Shown one piece after another: positions 45,279-56,223 of a DNA stretch of 64,000 nt. Where the stretch lies: assembly GCF_020379485.1 (NCBI RefSeq), contig NC_063439.1, forward strand, positions 13,585,683 to 13,649,682, given 5' to 3'. This DNA comes from Brassica napus. Its lineage: Eukaryota; Streptophyta; Magnoliopsida; Brassicales; Brassicaceae. The position numbers and the translations under genes are program-made. The notes beneath the pieces are model-generated. The model was not told the DNA's origin. It did not search any database and saw nothing but the letters and a program-made list of their open reading frames with translations. Numbering within the stretch: position 1 is the first letter of the stretch; every line of letters starts with the position of its first letter.

Positions 45279-46730
45279 TCATTTGTAGCCTCTATCTAAA
45301 GGTTGATGTGTATCTTCTACCAATAATTTGAGCTCCTCTCCCAGTTTTTCCTGAGCTCCACAAATACCAGTCACCATCTCGTTGATTTCATCTTTGGTGT
45401 AGAGTTCTGGTGCCAGTCTTGTGAGTGTTAAGGAAGTGGCATGTTCTGGAAGACAGATGTGACTCTCTTCAAAAAGAGATGCTCTTTCTAGTATTTTCCT
45501 GATGTCGTCCTTTGTGATAGGTATCATCTCACCAGCTACACCTCGTGCGTGTCCACACTCATCTCTGTAGACTCCATACTCGTCCCTTCGTTCCCAAGTG
45601 AACTTTCTGGCTCCGTACATGTCAAATGCGCGGTTCCCAAATTCATAACATCTGTCGATCGACGTCGAGTCATCCTTATCGTTCGACATTAGTGTTACCC
45701 TGTCGATCGATGTCTCAGTTGTCCCGTCGATCGATGTCTCAGTTGTCCCGTCGATCGATGCTTGACCTTTTGGTTGGCGTGATAGATCTGGATTGATTTC
45801 TGTTGCGGCGACTCCAACGTGGTTGTTAGGATCTGTTTGAACGACGTCGGGAGTGCTGCGTTGCTGTGAGAATAGGATGTCAGGTCCATTGGCCATTTGA
45901 AGGATATCTGCTATGTCCTCTCTGGACACTTGTAAGATCCTTCCATCTATTGCACGTGCGTTGCCATCTGGGTCCCTGAAAATACCGAATTCATCAGGTG
46001 TTAGAAAACCGTAATCAATATTTGCATTATCATTCAATTTAGAAATAAAAAGATTAGGGTTAAGAGTAGTATCGATCGATGTAGATACAGATCCATCGAT
46101 CGATGGCAGAGTAATTTCTGCAGAACTTGTGTTCTTGAGATGATTGCTCTTCATGGATTTTCCTGTTGATGTAGATGGAAGAGTGTTCATCCTTTCTGCT
46201 TGTTTGTCTGCTCTGGTGTGTGGAGGTGATTTTAGGGGTGTAAAACGTTTTATATAGGTATCTATAAACCTAGTTGGAGAGGGAATATTCTCCTGCTCCT
46301 GAATTTTTGTTGCGGCGCGAATATCGATCGATGTTCCTGTATGGGTGTCGATCGATGTGAGCGGTTGTTTTGCTGGACGAGTGTGGGTATCGACAGATGT
46401 GCAGTGCACTTCGTCGAACGATGTTGAAAACGTGTTGGTGAACTTATGTGTTTCAAGTCTTTCATCCTGCAAAGACATTTCTATTGCACGTTCCTTCCAA
46501 TAATCCTCATCGTATTTCTCTGTATGTTCCTCGTTAGGTGAAGTAATTACCGTGTCAACTGCAAAACTTTCATGGAAACCACTGTCTGCCCAACTGCCCA
46601 TGGAATAATCATCACGTCCTCTCTTGCTTAGAGGTTGGAAGGCAAAGTGTGGGTAACAATGATTAGGTGAAGCGAAATGGTCAACCGGCCGATCAACGTC
46701 GAGCGACGTGTTGTTGCGGTCATCGGTCAC
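45279..46730 (-). CDS. SID-repeat ORF 1 of the Athila derivative, 483 aa
   Basis: Starts MTDDRNNTSLDVDRPV, in the position where RT would be expected after protease. Low-complexity linkers with [ST]-[ST]-[ILV]-D every 8-12 residues (LTSIDTHTGTSIDIR; LPSIDGSVSTSIDTT; ASIDGTTETSIDGTTET) surround two copies of a roughly 35-residue module: DEFGIFRDPDGNARAIDG (45897-46000) and DEYGVYRDECGHARGVAG (45488-45590), each followed by a D-I-x-x-IL helix. A third, weaker copy is in the gag N-terminus. The SID codons are mostly TCGATCGA. Unbroken over 483 codons despite decay of gag/protease. Function unknown. Confidence 0.6.
   Translation of the reverse strand: MTDDRNNTSLDVDRPVDHFASPNHCYPHFAFQPLSKRGRDDYSMGSWADSGFHESFAVDTVITSPNEEHTEKYDEDYWKERAIEMSLQDERLETHKFTNTFSTSFDEVHCTSVDTHTRPAKQPLTSIDTHTGTSIDIRAATKIQEQENIPSPTRFIDTYIKRFTPLKSPPHTRADKQAERMNTLPSTSTGKSMKSNHLKNTSSAEITLPSIDGSVSTSIDTTLNPNLFISKLNDNANIDYGFLTPDEFGIFRDPDGNARAIDGRILQVSREDIADILQMANGPDILFSQQRSTPDVVQTDPNNHVGVAATEINPDLSRQPKGQASIDGTTETSIDGTTETSIDRVTLMSNDKDDSTSIDRCYEFGNRAFDMYGARKFTWERRDEYGVYRDECGHARGVAGEMIPITKDDIRKILERASLFEESHICLPEHATSLTLTRLAPELYTKDEINEMVTGICGAQEKLGEELKLLVEDTHQPLDRGYK
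45702..45760. repeat. 24-bp tandem repeat within the SID ORF
   Basis: Two perfect 24-bp copies beginning GTCGATCGATGTCTCAG and a third partial copy. It encodes the repeated TSIDGTTE units on the minus strand, showing how SID motifs can multiply by slippage. Confidence 0.9.
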
Positions 46731-46737
46731 CGTTGAC

Positions 46738-47664
46738 TCATTGGAATCGATCGATGGAAAGGTGGGGGGTGTCGATGGATTCCGAGTACTCTATTTCGTA
46801 CTCCGATTCGTACTCTGCACCACAATGGCATGCGCCAATGAAGCCAAGTTCTTTCCCGTAATCCACAGAATTAATAACCTTTCTCTTAGGTTGGATATGA
46901 TCATAGTGGATGTTGGGGTCTATAAGCGTCAGACACAATTTGTTTTTGTTCATGTCACATACAGCTCCTACTGTAGCTAGGAAAGATCTTCCAAGCAGAA
47001 GTGAAGAGTTCCAGTTAAGCTTGATGTCTAGGACATGAAAATCTACCGGGACAAGGGCATTACCAATCTGTACCTCCAGATCTCTTATGATACCTCCTGA
47101 TCGTTTTTCTGAAAGATCCACGAAGGTGAAGGATTCTGTTGAAGGTTCGATGGTCAAACCAAGCTGGTCTGCCATGATCCTAGGGAGGATACTAACTGAT
47201 GCTCATGTGTCACACATTGAATGGGGAAATTCAACACCCTTGACTACGCATGGTATTGCAAACTTCCCCGGATCACTCTTCTTCGTCAATGTGATCCTGT
47301 GTTTCATCTTCTCTCTGACTTGATGAAACATTCTCCTAATGTCCGCCTCAGTTACCTTTGTTTCTCTGAAGAACATCCACAACCGATGTGTGAAGTAAGC
47401 TTCATCAAAATCGTTTTCGATTGGGATTCTGAGAACTCTTTTAGTGAAACCATCCATCTCCTTCTCGTTAGCTTCCCTCTTAAGGTTCTTTGGAATTTTC
47501 TCTTTTCTTTTCCTTAACCTTCTCCCTTCAGATTCCTGATTTTCATGAATAGGTTCTGGTGAACTATTAAAAGAGTTGGGTTTTGGTTCGGGTGGGTTAG
47601 CTAATGGTTTTGGTGGTGGTCTGAGTGCGTTGATATAATCATTATCGATTGAGGGTAACCGCAC
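46738..47664 (-). pseudogene. Athila protease region, active site broken by a stop
   Basis: Two in-frame ORFs (47664-47203 and 47175-46738) joined by a stop. The first has a Lys/Arg-rich linker (RLRKRKEKIPKNLKREANEK) and ends ...HSMCDT; the TGA at 47205-47203 replaces the glycine of the retropepsin D-T-G-A motif, and ASVSILPR follows. Later LLLGRSFLATVGAVCDMN is the second-half signature of Athila proteases. The C-terminus has an ESEYEIEYSESIDTP tail with SID motifs. Without that glycine the enzyme would be absent or inactive. Confidence 0.85.
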
Positions 47665-47672
47665 TCGGTATG

Positions 47673-49645
47673 TCAGAGGTGCCCGTCGATCGATGGGGGT
47701 GTGTTGTGACGATCGATGTCGGACTCACTCTGTCGATCGATGGTTGGCTCAACCGATCGATCAATTTTATCATAGAAAGGGGAGGGTGGGTGAGGATGCT
47801 TAACTTCGAATTCCTCATGAGTTAGAATTCGAACTGCATTGCATTCAGTCGATTCAGCGGATGACGTTGATTGATGACTGGAGCAATCCGTCCATCGATC
47901 TTCGTCATGGTCTGTCGATCGATGCGAGTTCATCGACATCGGTCGACACTATTGGTATCCGCCGAGACTCATGGAGCTTTCGATTACGAAGTCTCCTTCC
48001 TCAAGCTTTTCATTTCTCACCACTTGCCAGAAATCATCATCTATGATGGCATTTACGTGGTGTTTTCCTTTATCGGCTCCTGCCTCTCTAGCGAAAGCTT
48101 CTTGCCTCTTTATTGTCTCGCCAGTCTGAATTACTTGCGTTTCAAGTTTTCTCACCTGAGTCCCTAAGGTCTCGATTTTGGTGTTCAGATTGTTGTAGGC
48201 GGAGTCTATTTTACCATTGAAATCCACGGTGATTTGTTGTTGTCCCAACAGTACTCGATCAAGAATCTCTTCGATCTTGCTTTCCTGAGTCTGGGGTGGT
48301 GGGTTCTGGTAGTAAGAGTTTGAGTTGCTTTTGCTGTTGTTGAAGGGTTTTTGAAATTGTGAACTCTGGTTACTTCTTTGACCATTTCCAAAGAAGTTTA
48401 TGTTTTCGCCCTGGTTTCCAAATTTCTGGAATCCGGTACCTCCGATGTAGTTCACATTTTCTTCTCCTTCCGTATCTGCTACTTCTCCTTCAGCTGAACA
48501 GACTTGCTTCCTAAGAAGCTCGTGCACCACATCTAACTTAGCTCTTACTTCGTCCATCTGTTCCTTCCCGATAGAGGCTACAGACTTCTTCCGTTCAGAG
48601 TCAGTGTTTTTGGTGTTGCTGCTGTTAGCAAGGTTTTCGATAAGTCTCACAGCTTCCAACGGATTCCGAGTAGTGAAGTTTCCTTCACTCGTCATATCAA
48701 GAGTCATTTGATATTGTAAGGCGAGACCTCGGAAGAAAGTGCTTAGCAGCTGCACTTCATTAAATCTGTGGTGTGGACAGTCTCGCTGGAAGAACATAAA
48801 TCCAATCCACGCATCTTTGAAGGACACTACAGCCTCCTGCGAGAATGTGGAAATTTTGTTCCGAAGTTCTTCAGCGCACGCCTCATCAAAGAAGTTTCGT
48901 AAGAAAGCATTCTTGATGTCGGCCCAGGATGTTAAGGATCCTGTGGGTTGCTGCCTAAGCCAGTGCATCGCTTCTCCATTCAGCGTGTATCTGAAGAGCT
49001 TGCACAGCAGGTAATCTTCGGGGACTCCTTCCATCCGAATAGCAGCGATTAAATCCTCGAACCGTTCCAGATGGTCCATAGGATGCTCGTGCGGTAACCC
49101 AAAGTAGGGTATCTGCGACACGAGAGTGTAGTATTGAGACTTCAGCTCGAAATTCTGTTTCTGGATCTCTGGAAGTCGAATAGCTGATCTGTTGGAATAG
49201 TACTCATCTGGGCGATTGTAGTCGGCCAGTGGTTTCGATCGAGCGTCCTCGTCTACAGGTTGAGTAGTTCCTGTAGAATCAACATCAGGGATTACAGTCC
49301 CCCCTGAGCGTCTATTTTCTGACCTGTTGCATTACGCAGATGACCATCCTGGTCATACATGTTTCCGTTCTCGTCCTGTGTTAGAATAATAATGTTTACC
49401 ATTTTTTGCGACACGGTATCGATCGACGTACGCGGTGTAGTATCGATCGTTGTCGAACGATTTGGATCGATCGACAATGAAGGCCTGGTGTCGGTCGACG
49501 GTTGGTTGTGCGTATCGATCGACGACGAAGTTGTTGCGTCGAGCGATGTGGAACGTTGACCTCTACGGATGTTGCGTTCCAAATGAGCAGGATCGTCTGA
49601 GAACAGCAAGTCTTTCTCCTTGTTGCTTCTGGTACCGCTGGGCAT
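47673..49645 (-). pseudogene. Athila gag
   Basis: Start MPSGTRSNKEKDLLF follows the leader's TTTTCAG-GTGC. The N-terminal part (49645-49292) carries SID motifs and the module DENGNMYDQDGHLRNATG. The frame is lost between 49292 and about 49140 (stops or frameshift). The capsid region reopens at 49121: YFGLPHEHPMDHLERFEDLI, LNGEAMHWLRQQPTGSLTSW, FFDEACAEELRNKI, QRDCPHHRFNEVQLLSTFFR, typical of Athila gag. An Asn/Gln-rich linker and a coiled coil follow (NNLNTKIETLGTQVRKLETQ). A stop at about 47949-47940 separates a last SID-bearing block (47939-47673). Confidence 0.88.
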
Positions 49646-49733
49646 GCACCTGAAAAGACAAGAAAATGATTATGTTAGAAAGGGGTAGAGAAAAGAATAA
49701 GAATCAATAAAACTAAATCTAATAGCGATCAAA

Positions 49734-49753
49734 GCTCCCCGGCAACGGCGCCA
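49734..49753 (-). other. Primer binding site of the Athila derivative
   Basis: TGGCGCCGTTGCCGGGGAGC on the minus strand, 4 nt inside the 5' LTR. This is the standard Athila primer site, thought to pair with tRNA-Asp. Confidence 0.85.
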
Positions 49754-49757
49754 AATT

Positions 49758-51067
49758 TGATACCACTCAAATTAACCTAAGGAGTGTTACTCTCATCAAA
49801 AGAGGTTCAGATGTAGTACTTAGGGATCGAATCCACAAGGAGCTAGGGAACAATTAAATCTAGTGTTTATTAATTCTAAGAGTTGTAAATGTTTAAATGA
49901 AATAGCAATAGTAACAAGCGAAGTAAATAGTAAATGTAACTTGGTTGGAAATGATATTAGATGCAGGGCCACTATTCAGGTGTTGGAGATTATAATATCT
50001 ATAGATGCCTATTTGTTGCATGCATGATATGTTAGAGCTCAACCGCTTAACTCAATGATAAGCTGTCGCATGTTTCACTGGTTAACAGGCTAGATCTCGT
50101 GTCTCAACGGTTAGTATGTTGACAACGAGAGAGTGTCGATCGATAGTCCTATTGGGACGTCGACCGATACACCTTTGCCTACGTCGACCGATAGTCAGTT
50201 GAGGACATCGATCGACGGGTTCTAGCCAGGCCTATGCACGAGTATGATATGCCCTATTAAGATACTAAATTGGCGGTTAGCCCTCTCTAGCAGTCTTAAT
50301 ATGATAGATATATGTCAGGATGGGATAACAAGGGTGCTTGAGTATGCAATCCTATGATCAAGTTCTAGTTAGCAAGGCTAAAACAAGCAATGAATACAAA
50401 TCTATCATGAATATCACAACAAGGCATATCTATAGTTTGGGGCTAATCCCAAAAACCTATCTGAACCCTGGATCTAATAAGTGAACTACTCAGACATAGC
50501 AAAGCAATTCATAACAATGAAAAAATAGAAATTCATAGTATAGATGAAAAGAAATGAAAACAAGGAGTTCCAATCACAAGTGATCTTCTCTCCAAAACTC
50601 TCTCTTCTCTCTCAGAGTGAAACTGTAACAAAAAGCTCTCTCTGCCGTCAAAACACTTAGGCAGTATATAATCTACTAAGTTAAAAACTCGTCAGGGCAT
50701 TTTCGTAATTTGGCTTGGCCTTGGGTTTTAAGTCCGCTGGATCCAAAATGTCGCGTGTCTAATGTCTCGACATCGATCGATGGTACTTGTGTACATTGAT
50801 TGATATTAATCTTCATCTATCGAGGCATCTCTTGGTGTCGATCGACAGCACTGATGCGCATCGATCGATTGTTCTCCCTCTCGTCGACCTCTACATGGCA
50901 GCTCGGGTGAAATGTCCTTTAAGCTCCAAAATGCTCCAAAGTCAGAGCTTTACTCCGAAATGCACCTGAACCTGAAAACATACCTAGAAGAGTAGAAAAC
51001 ATAGATATATATATAGTAAAACACTTATATACCATGGATGAAAACGGGTCAAATCCAAGGTATATAA
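49758..51067 (-). repeat. 5' LTR of the Athila derivative
   Basis: Collinear with 41359-42714. The outer end reads GGTATATAA instead of GGTATATCA on plus, so the terminal CA is mutated. TCGATCGA palindromes are at the same positions as in the other LTR. Confidence 0.92.
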
Positions 51068-51110
51068 AATGCTTAGGTTGTCAATCTTAGAACTCAAATT
51101 CTAATGAGAA

Positions 51111-52049
51111 AGTATTCCAACTTCCGCATGTGAATCAATCCTATTGACTAACTCCAATATCTCAGCTTCCGCTTGTTGATACAGATCGAACGTTAATCGA
51201 TGCTATGTGATTAGTGTCGATCGATGTTTGCTTAGGTAAGCTTTAGCGAGTTGATCGATAGGTTCACTAATAATAACTAAATCAGCTGCCGCTTGTTTCT
51301 AGCAATTATAGCTCAAGGGAATCTATTCAGGTGCAGAACCTACCATCATAGTTGTCCACAATGCTAAAATCATGATTTTAGTTAGCTACTCTAGAACACA
51401 AACATTACAAGCAATTCCTTGAAAGATGTCTATCACCTTAGCTGTTCTATAGTTTGGGCTAATCCCTCGTAACCTTACTTAAATCTTAAATCTAACAAGT
51501 GAATTACTTGGACATTATCAAGCAAGAAATGATATAAATCTGAATAGAAAGCATATAATAGAATAGAGTATTCCAACTTCCGCATGAGAAAGTATTCCAA
51601 CTTCCGCATGTGAATCAATCCTATTGACTAACTCCAATATCTCAGCTTCCGCTTGCTGATACGGATCGAACGTCAATCGATGCTATGAGATTAGCGTCGA
51701 TCGATGTTTGCTTAGGCAAGGTTTAGAGAGTTAATCGATAGGTTTACTAATATTAACTAAATCAGCTGCCGCTTGTTTCTAGCAATCCTAGCTCAAGGGA
51801 ATCTATCCGGGTGCAGAACCTACCATCGTAGTTGTCCACAATGCTAAAATCAGGATTCTAGTTAGCTACTCTAGAACACAAGCATTACAAGCAATTCCTT
51901 GAAATATGTCTATCACCTTAGCTGTTCTATAGTTTGGGCTAATACCTCGTAACCTTACTTAAAGCCTAAATCTAACAAGTGAATTACTCGGACATAATCA
52001 AGCAAGAAATGATATAAATCTGAATAGAAAGCATATAATAGAATAGAGA
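51111..52049. repeat. 480-bp tandem duplication in the solo LTR
   Basis: AGTATTCCAACTTCCGCATG starts at 51111 and again at 51591; the two copies agree over about 460 bp with scattered differences. An extra 20-bp partial copy sits just before the second start. Confidence 0.9.
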
Positions 52050-52529
52050 AGAAAAACTGGAGTTCCAATACAAAGCTCCGAAGGAGTCTTAGATCTTCTC
52101 TCCAAACTACTACAAACCTTAAATATGTTTGCTGTGAAAATATGAAAGTATGAAAAGTGTCTGTTGACCAAGATAATGGCAGAGTACATACATATTAGGT
52201 TAAAGTCGGCCAGGGGTATTTATGTAATTTCTGTGGAACTTGGGCTATAAGTCGGCTGGGAACCAAGTCGGAGCTTGCGCGCTTTGCTGTCAATCGACGA
52301 CACGGGGTATTTTGCGATCGACGTTTGACTCTGAATGTCGACTCTGGACTTGTTCGATGGGCAGCTACGAGTTTCTTCTAACTTTATCTGCAAAATGCTC
52401 CAAAATTACCACATTGCTCCAAAAACACTCTTGAACTTGTGAATACTCTATAAAGACTCCAAAACATAATAAATATGTTCTAAAACACTTATACCATGGC
52501 TAAAAACTGGTAAAATCCATGGTATATCA

Positions 52530-54691
52530 AACTTTCATATACATTAGATGAAGTATGAAGGCCTGAAGCATTGTATTTTGACAGAGGACGCTCACGACAT
52601 ATGACTGGAAACAGAGGAAGCTAAATGAAGTCGTCCCCATGACAGAAGGAAAAGTCACTTTTGATGATGGTAAACTTGGAAAGATTCAAAGTGTTGGACC
52701 TACTGACATTTCAAATCATCTTCAACTTGTCAATACATATTTTGTTAAAGGATTGAAATCTAATCTCATTAGCATAAGTCAACTACGTGATCAAGTTTGG
52801 TGGTATTCTTCACAAAACTAATTTTTAAGTTATTGACAAGCACCTGAAACTCCATGGGATTCACTCTAGGAATAACTGCTACATGTGGAATGCATCAAAC
52901 AAATGTATGACGTCAGCTAAGTTGCAATTGGATCTTTGCCACAAGGAGTCGGGACATTTGAGTTTCTATGGTCTGAGCAGATTAATTAACGAAAATTTAG
53001 TCAGAGGAATATCTGAGCTTGAAGTATCTTCGGACACTTCTAATGATTTTGTATAAGTTGCCTTTGATGATTCTGAAACTGTGTTTGAAGTATTGAATGA
53101 TACTTAACACACTCAATGAATTAAGAGCTCGAGCAAGTTAAACGTTTTGAAGTCTGGAGTCTATGTCTGAAACCTGAAAATGTAAATGCTGATGGGAATG
53201 ATGTAAAGTCTGACTGGTGACCATTCGGGAAACAAGAGGAACAAATAAAAAAAGAATGTTCGGGAATAAAATAGCAGGAATGAAAAGGAATGGTTGTTCC
53301 TTATCAATTTTAACAAGGAATAATTTTGTTCTTTAATTCTCTACAAAAAAAGGAATGAAAGGGAATGAGGAGGAATTATTATTCCTTGTGAATGGTGATT
53401 TTTTTAGGAACGTTAGGGAATGCATTATTCCTCACCGTTCCCTGGTCACCTTTCATACCCGTAGTAAATATGTCTCATCTAATTACTTAAGGATATTCTC
53501 AGATGAAAGAAGTTACAATTAAATAATTGTGTACTATCTAAAGAGAGCTTTGTATGAGTTGATGCTACCAAAAAGAACTGTCGTCAGAAGAAATTGACAA
53601 GTTATCATCAAAATGGATCACAACAGAAGAAACGTCGACCGGACCTAACGATAAATGTGACAATCTGATTATTGATAATATTTTGGAGCGATAAGTCAGA
53701 TGCTGGTTGGTATGTTTTGTTACAAAAATGACTAAAGAGTTGGAGAACTTAATTATTTTCTTGGATTTCAAGTCAAATCAACAGAAGGTGGCATGTTTGT
53801 ATCTCGGAATACCTATGCACGAAATCTGGCTAAAAGGTTTGACAAAGAAACACCAACTGAGCAGAGATGAAGAAGGGGTCAAGGTTGATGAATGAATCTA
53901 CAGAGCTATGATTGGAAGCTTGGTCTATCTCACTGCCAGTCAATCCAATCTCTTAGTATAGGTCTGTGTGCATGACATGAAGCCAATCCAAAGGTCTCTC
54001 ATTTTCAGGCGGTTAAACGTACTATCAAATACGTTCGAAGTATTCAAAACTATGAAATGAAGTACTTAGAACTATGAAATGAAGTACTCTACTTAAACTA
54101 ACACAATCTTACATGATTTTGTGATGCTGGGAAAGTTGCTTGCATGATCGTAAAAATACTACATGAGGATGTTTTTCTCTAGGAAACAATGATGTCTCAT
54201 GGTGCAGCAAAAAGCAGAAATGTGTAACTCTCTCGACGGCTGAAGCAGAGTACATTTTACTCTGAAACTGCTGCATACAACTCATGTGGATGAGACATAA
54301 GATAAATAACTACGATATGTTCAAAGACTAAATTCTTGTTCATTGTGATAGTAAGAGTGGCATAGATATCTCAAAAAATTATCTGCAACATTCTAGAACT
54401 GAGCATGTAGACATTAGACATCATTTTGTTTGAGAACTGGTAGAGGAGAAACTTGCTATCAGTTAGCATTTACCTTCTGAAAACTAATTGGCATACATAT
54501 TCACCAAATCCTTGGATCGCAATAGTTTTTTTAATTTATGAAAGGCGCTTGGGATCTGTGAATAATATAGATTAAAATCTTCTCTTAGATGATTGTGCTT
54601 GAGGAAGTATAAGTTCCATTTGATAATAGACTTTGTGTTTCACTTGTGGTAAGTCTCAAACTAGTGTGGCTTTAGTAAGACATATTGTTTC
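52530..54691 (+). pseudogene. Ty1/copia relic, right part: protease, RT end, RNase H
   Basis: Near 52565 the protease motif reads YFDRGRSRHMTGN (the family D-S-G appears as D-R-G). GKVTFDDGKLGKIQSVG and FVKGLKSNLISISQL follow (pre-integrase region). Most integrase and RT is deleted or unrecognisable. RT C-terminal remnants lie at 53730-53970 (LSRDEEGVKVDE, MIGSLVYLTAS). RNase H is at 54190-54560 (SWCSKKQKCVTLSTAEAEYI, HSRTEHVDIRHHFV). A small inverted-repeat element interrupts at 53216-53450. No LTR identified. Confidence 0.8.
53216..53450. mobile_element. MITE-like inverted-repeat element, 235 bp
   Basis: Starts GGTGACCATTCGGGAA and ends TTCCCTGGTCACC, an imperfect terminal inverted repeat. 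The interior is rich in GGAAT/ATTCC motifs in opposite orientations and could fold into a long hairpin. No coding capacity. The target duplication is unclear. Confidence 0.65.
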
Positions 54692-54700
54692 AGTCACTAC

Positions 54701-55830
54701 AAAAAAAGTCTACATTGATAGCACATTGTTATAGCACGTTTTACTGAACTGCTGTCGTAGATGATTTAAATATTTATGTATTATATTATAGCATTAGATA
54801 AACGCTATGGTAGAATAAAACCTAAAATAGCACTTAATTAATGTTATTTTAAAAATTAAGTGAGCGAGAATATAAAGTCACAGATACCGCCAACACTTAG
54901 CCAAAGATATTTTTAAGCGGCTTCAACAATGCTATCAAAGACATATAATAGCATTTTTATAACGCTAAGAAAAGCTCTTTGAACCCCTAAACTCTAAACA
55001 TGGTTTTAAACTCTAAACATTGTTTTAAACCCTAAACTTTAAAGACAACCTTTAAACCTCTAATCTTTTCATACTATAACTTCAAATCTTAAAATTAAAA
55101 TCAAAATTTAATCTTTTTAATCTTAATCTATAATTTCCTAAACACATATCTTTAATCTTTAATCAAACTCTATATCTTAAATCTAAACTTCAAATGTAAA
55201 CTAAACATTCAATACTCTAAATATAAACTTCAAATCTAAATTATTAAATATTTAACTACAAATCGTCTAATATTCAAATCTATTATTTTTGAATCTTAAT
55301 CCAAAACACTAAATTTTAACCCTAAACCTCATATTCCAACATCAACACCTTAAATCATAAAACTAAATTTACTCTTAATCATTTTTTTTTGTAAATCATA
55401 AAATATAAATTTAAAACTTTTTCAAATTTTGAATCAAACATACAAATTTATAAACGGATTATAAATCAGTTTTTTTATAAACATGCAAATTTAAAAATGA
55501 TGACCAAAATCATAATGATGATATTAATCTAATATTTTCAAACTTAAACATCAATTCATAAAATAAATATCAGTTTATTAGGTTCAAAAAATAAAAAATT
55601 TAGACTTAAATTATAAACTACAAAATATTAATTTTGAAATAAGATATAACTAATAAAAATCACTTACAAAACAAATTATCAAATATGGAAAGACAAAACA
55701 AAAATAAAAATAAAAAAAACAAAAACAAAATTGTCTGGGCAATCAGATTAAAGTACATGGATCACACTTTTGAACCGTTAGATTAACTTAGATCTGAAGG
55801 TTAAGATTTATTCCTTTAATTTTTATTTTT
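54701..55830. other. CACTA left arm, no gene
   Basis: AT-rich with irregular AAACCCTAAAC/AAACTCTAAAC motifs and subterminal GCTAT/TATAGC repeats. No ORF. Confidence 0.7.
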
Positions 55831-56009
55831 ATTTTCTCCTCTCCCTCTCTCTCTCTCACTCTCAACTCCACGGATCTGGTCTTCATGTTCTTCTCCTTCA
55901 TTCTCATCTCTCCCATCCCTCTCCAAGCTTACTGTTTCTCTCATCTCTCCTATCTCTCTCCACGCCTCTCTCATCTCTCCCATCTCTCTCCCACCGCGTC
56001 TCCTCCTCG

Positions 56010-56102
56010 TCTCACCACCACCAGGGTCGCCCTCTCACCACCACCACCACGGTCGCCCTCCCACCACCACCACGGTCGCACTCCCACCACCACCACGGTT
56101 GA
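56010..56102. repeat. CACCACCACCACGGTCGC minisatellite
   Basis: Four units of about 26-29 bp, each with CCACCACCACCACGGTCG (or GGTTG), followed by a (CT)n tract at 56103-56125. It falls in the CACTA left arm next to the gypsy primer site. Confidence 0.85.
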
Positions 56103-56210
56103 TCTCTCTCTCTCTCTCTCTCTATCTCTTTGTATCTGTGTATCTTCTCTCTGTTTCTGTAGTATGAATCTGTTGTTGTTTTGTTTTGGTAAAGATAGTT
56201 GGGGAGCTTT

Positions 56211-56223
56211 TGGTATCAGAGCT
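56211..56223 (+). other. Gypsy primer binding site (initiator tRNA-Met type)
   Basis: TGGTATCAGAGCT, the standard complement of the tRNA-iMet 3' end. A 5' LTR should end within a few bases upstream, but the sequence before it (TTGGGGAGCTTT) has no counterpart that I can find downstream of pol. Confidence 0.8.

Larger units (their letters stand above)
41359..51067 (-). mobile_element. Non-autonomous Athila derivative with SID-repeat ORFs
   Basis: A 9.7-kb minus-strand element with target duplication AATGC (41354-41358 and 51068-51072). In element order: 5' LTR (51067-49758), Asp-tRNA-type primer site, leader ending TTTTCAG, gag (49645-47673), protease (47664-46738), long ORFs rich in Ser-Ile-Asp (46730-44123), a 1.4-kb non-coding part, polypurine tract GGGGGAGT and 3' LTR (42714-41359). 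RT, RNase H and integrase are absent. I count about 6 substitutions in the first 270 bp of the LTRs, so this is the youngest LTR element that could be ranked. Confidence 0.9.
41094..52529 (-). mobile_element. Athila-type solo LTR, split by a later Athila derivative
   Basis: The two LTR parts are 41094-41358 and 51068-52529. On plus it starts TGATATCACTCAAATTATCC and ends CATGGTATATCA. The flanks AACCT (41089-41093) and AACTT (52530-52534) form an imperfect 5-bp target duplication. No internal region or second LTR of its own was found, so it is a solo LTR (or one LTR of a lost element). The right part carries a 480-bp tandem duplication. It inserted within the copia relic between zinc knuckle and protease. 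Confidence 0.75.

Noticed and set aside
46667..46980. Plus-strand ORFs opposite the Athila protease
   Set aside because: Antisense shadows of the SID/protease coding region.
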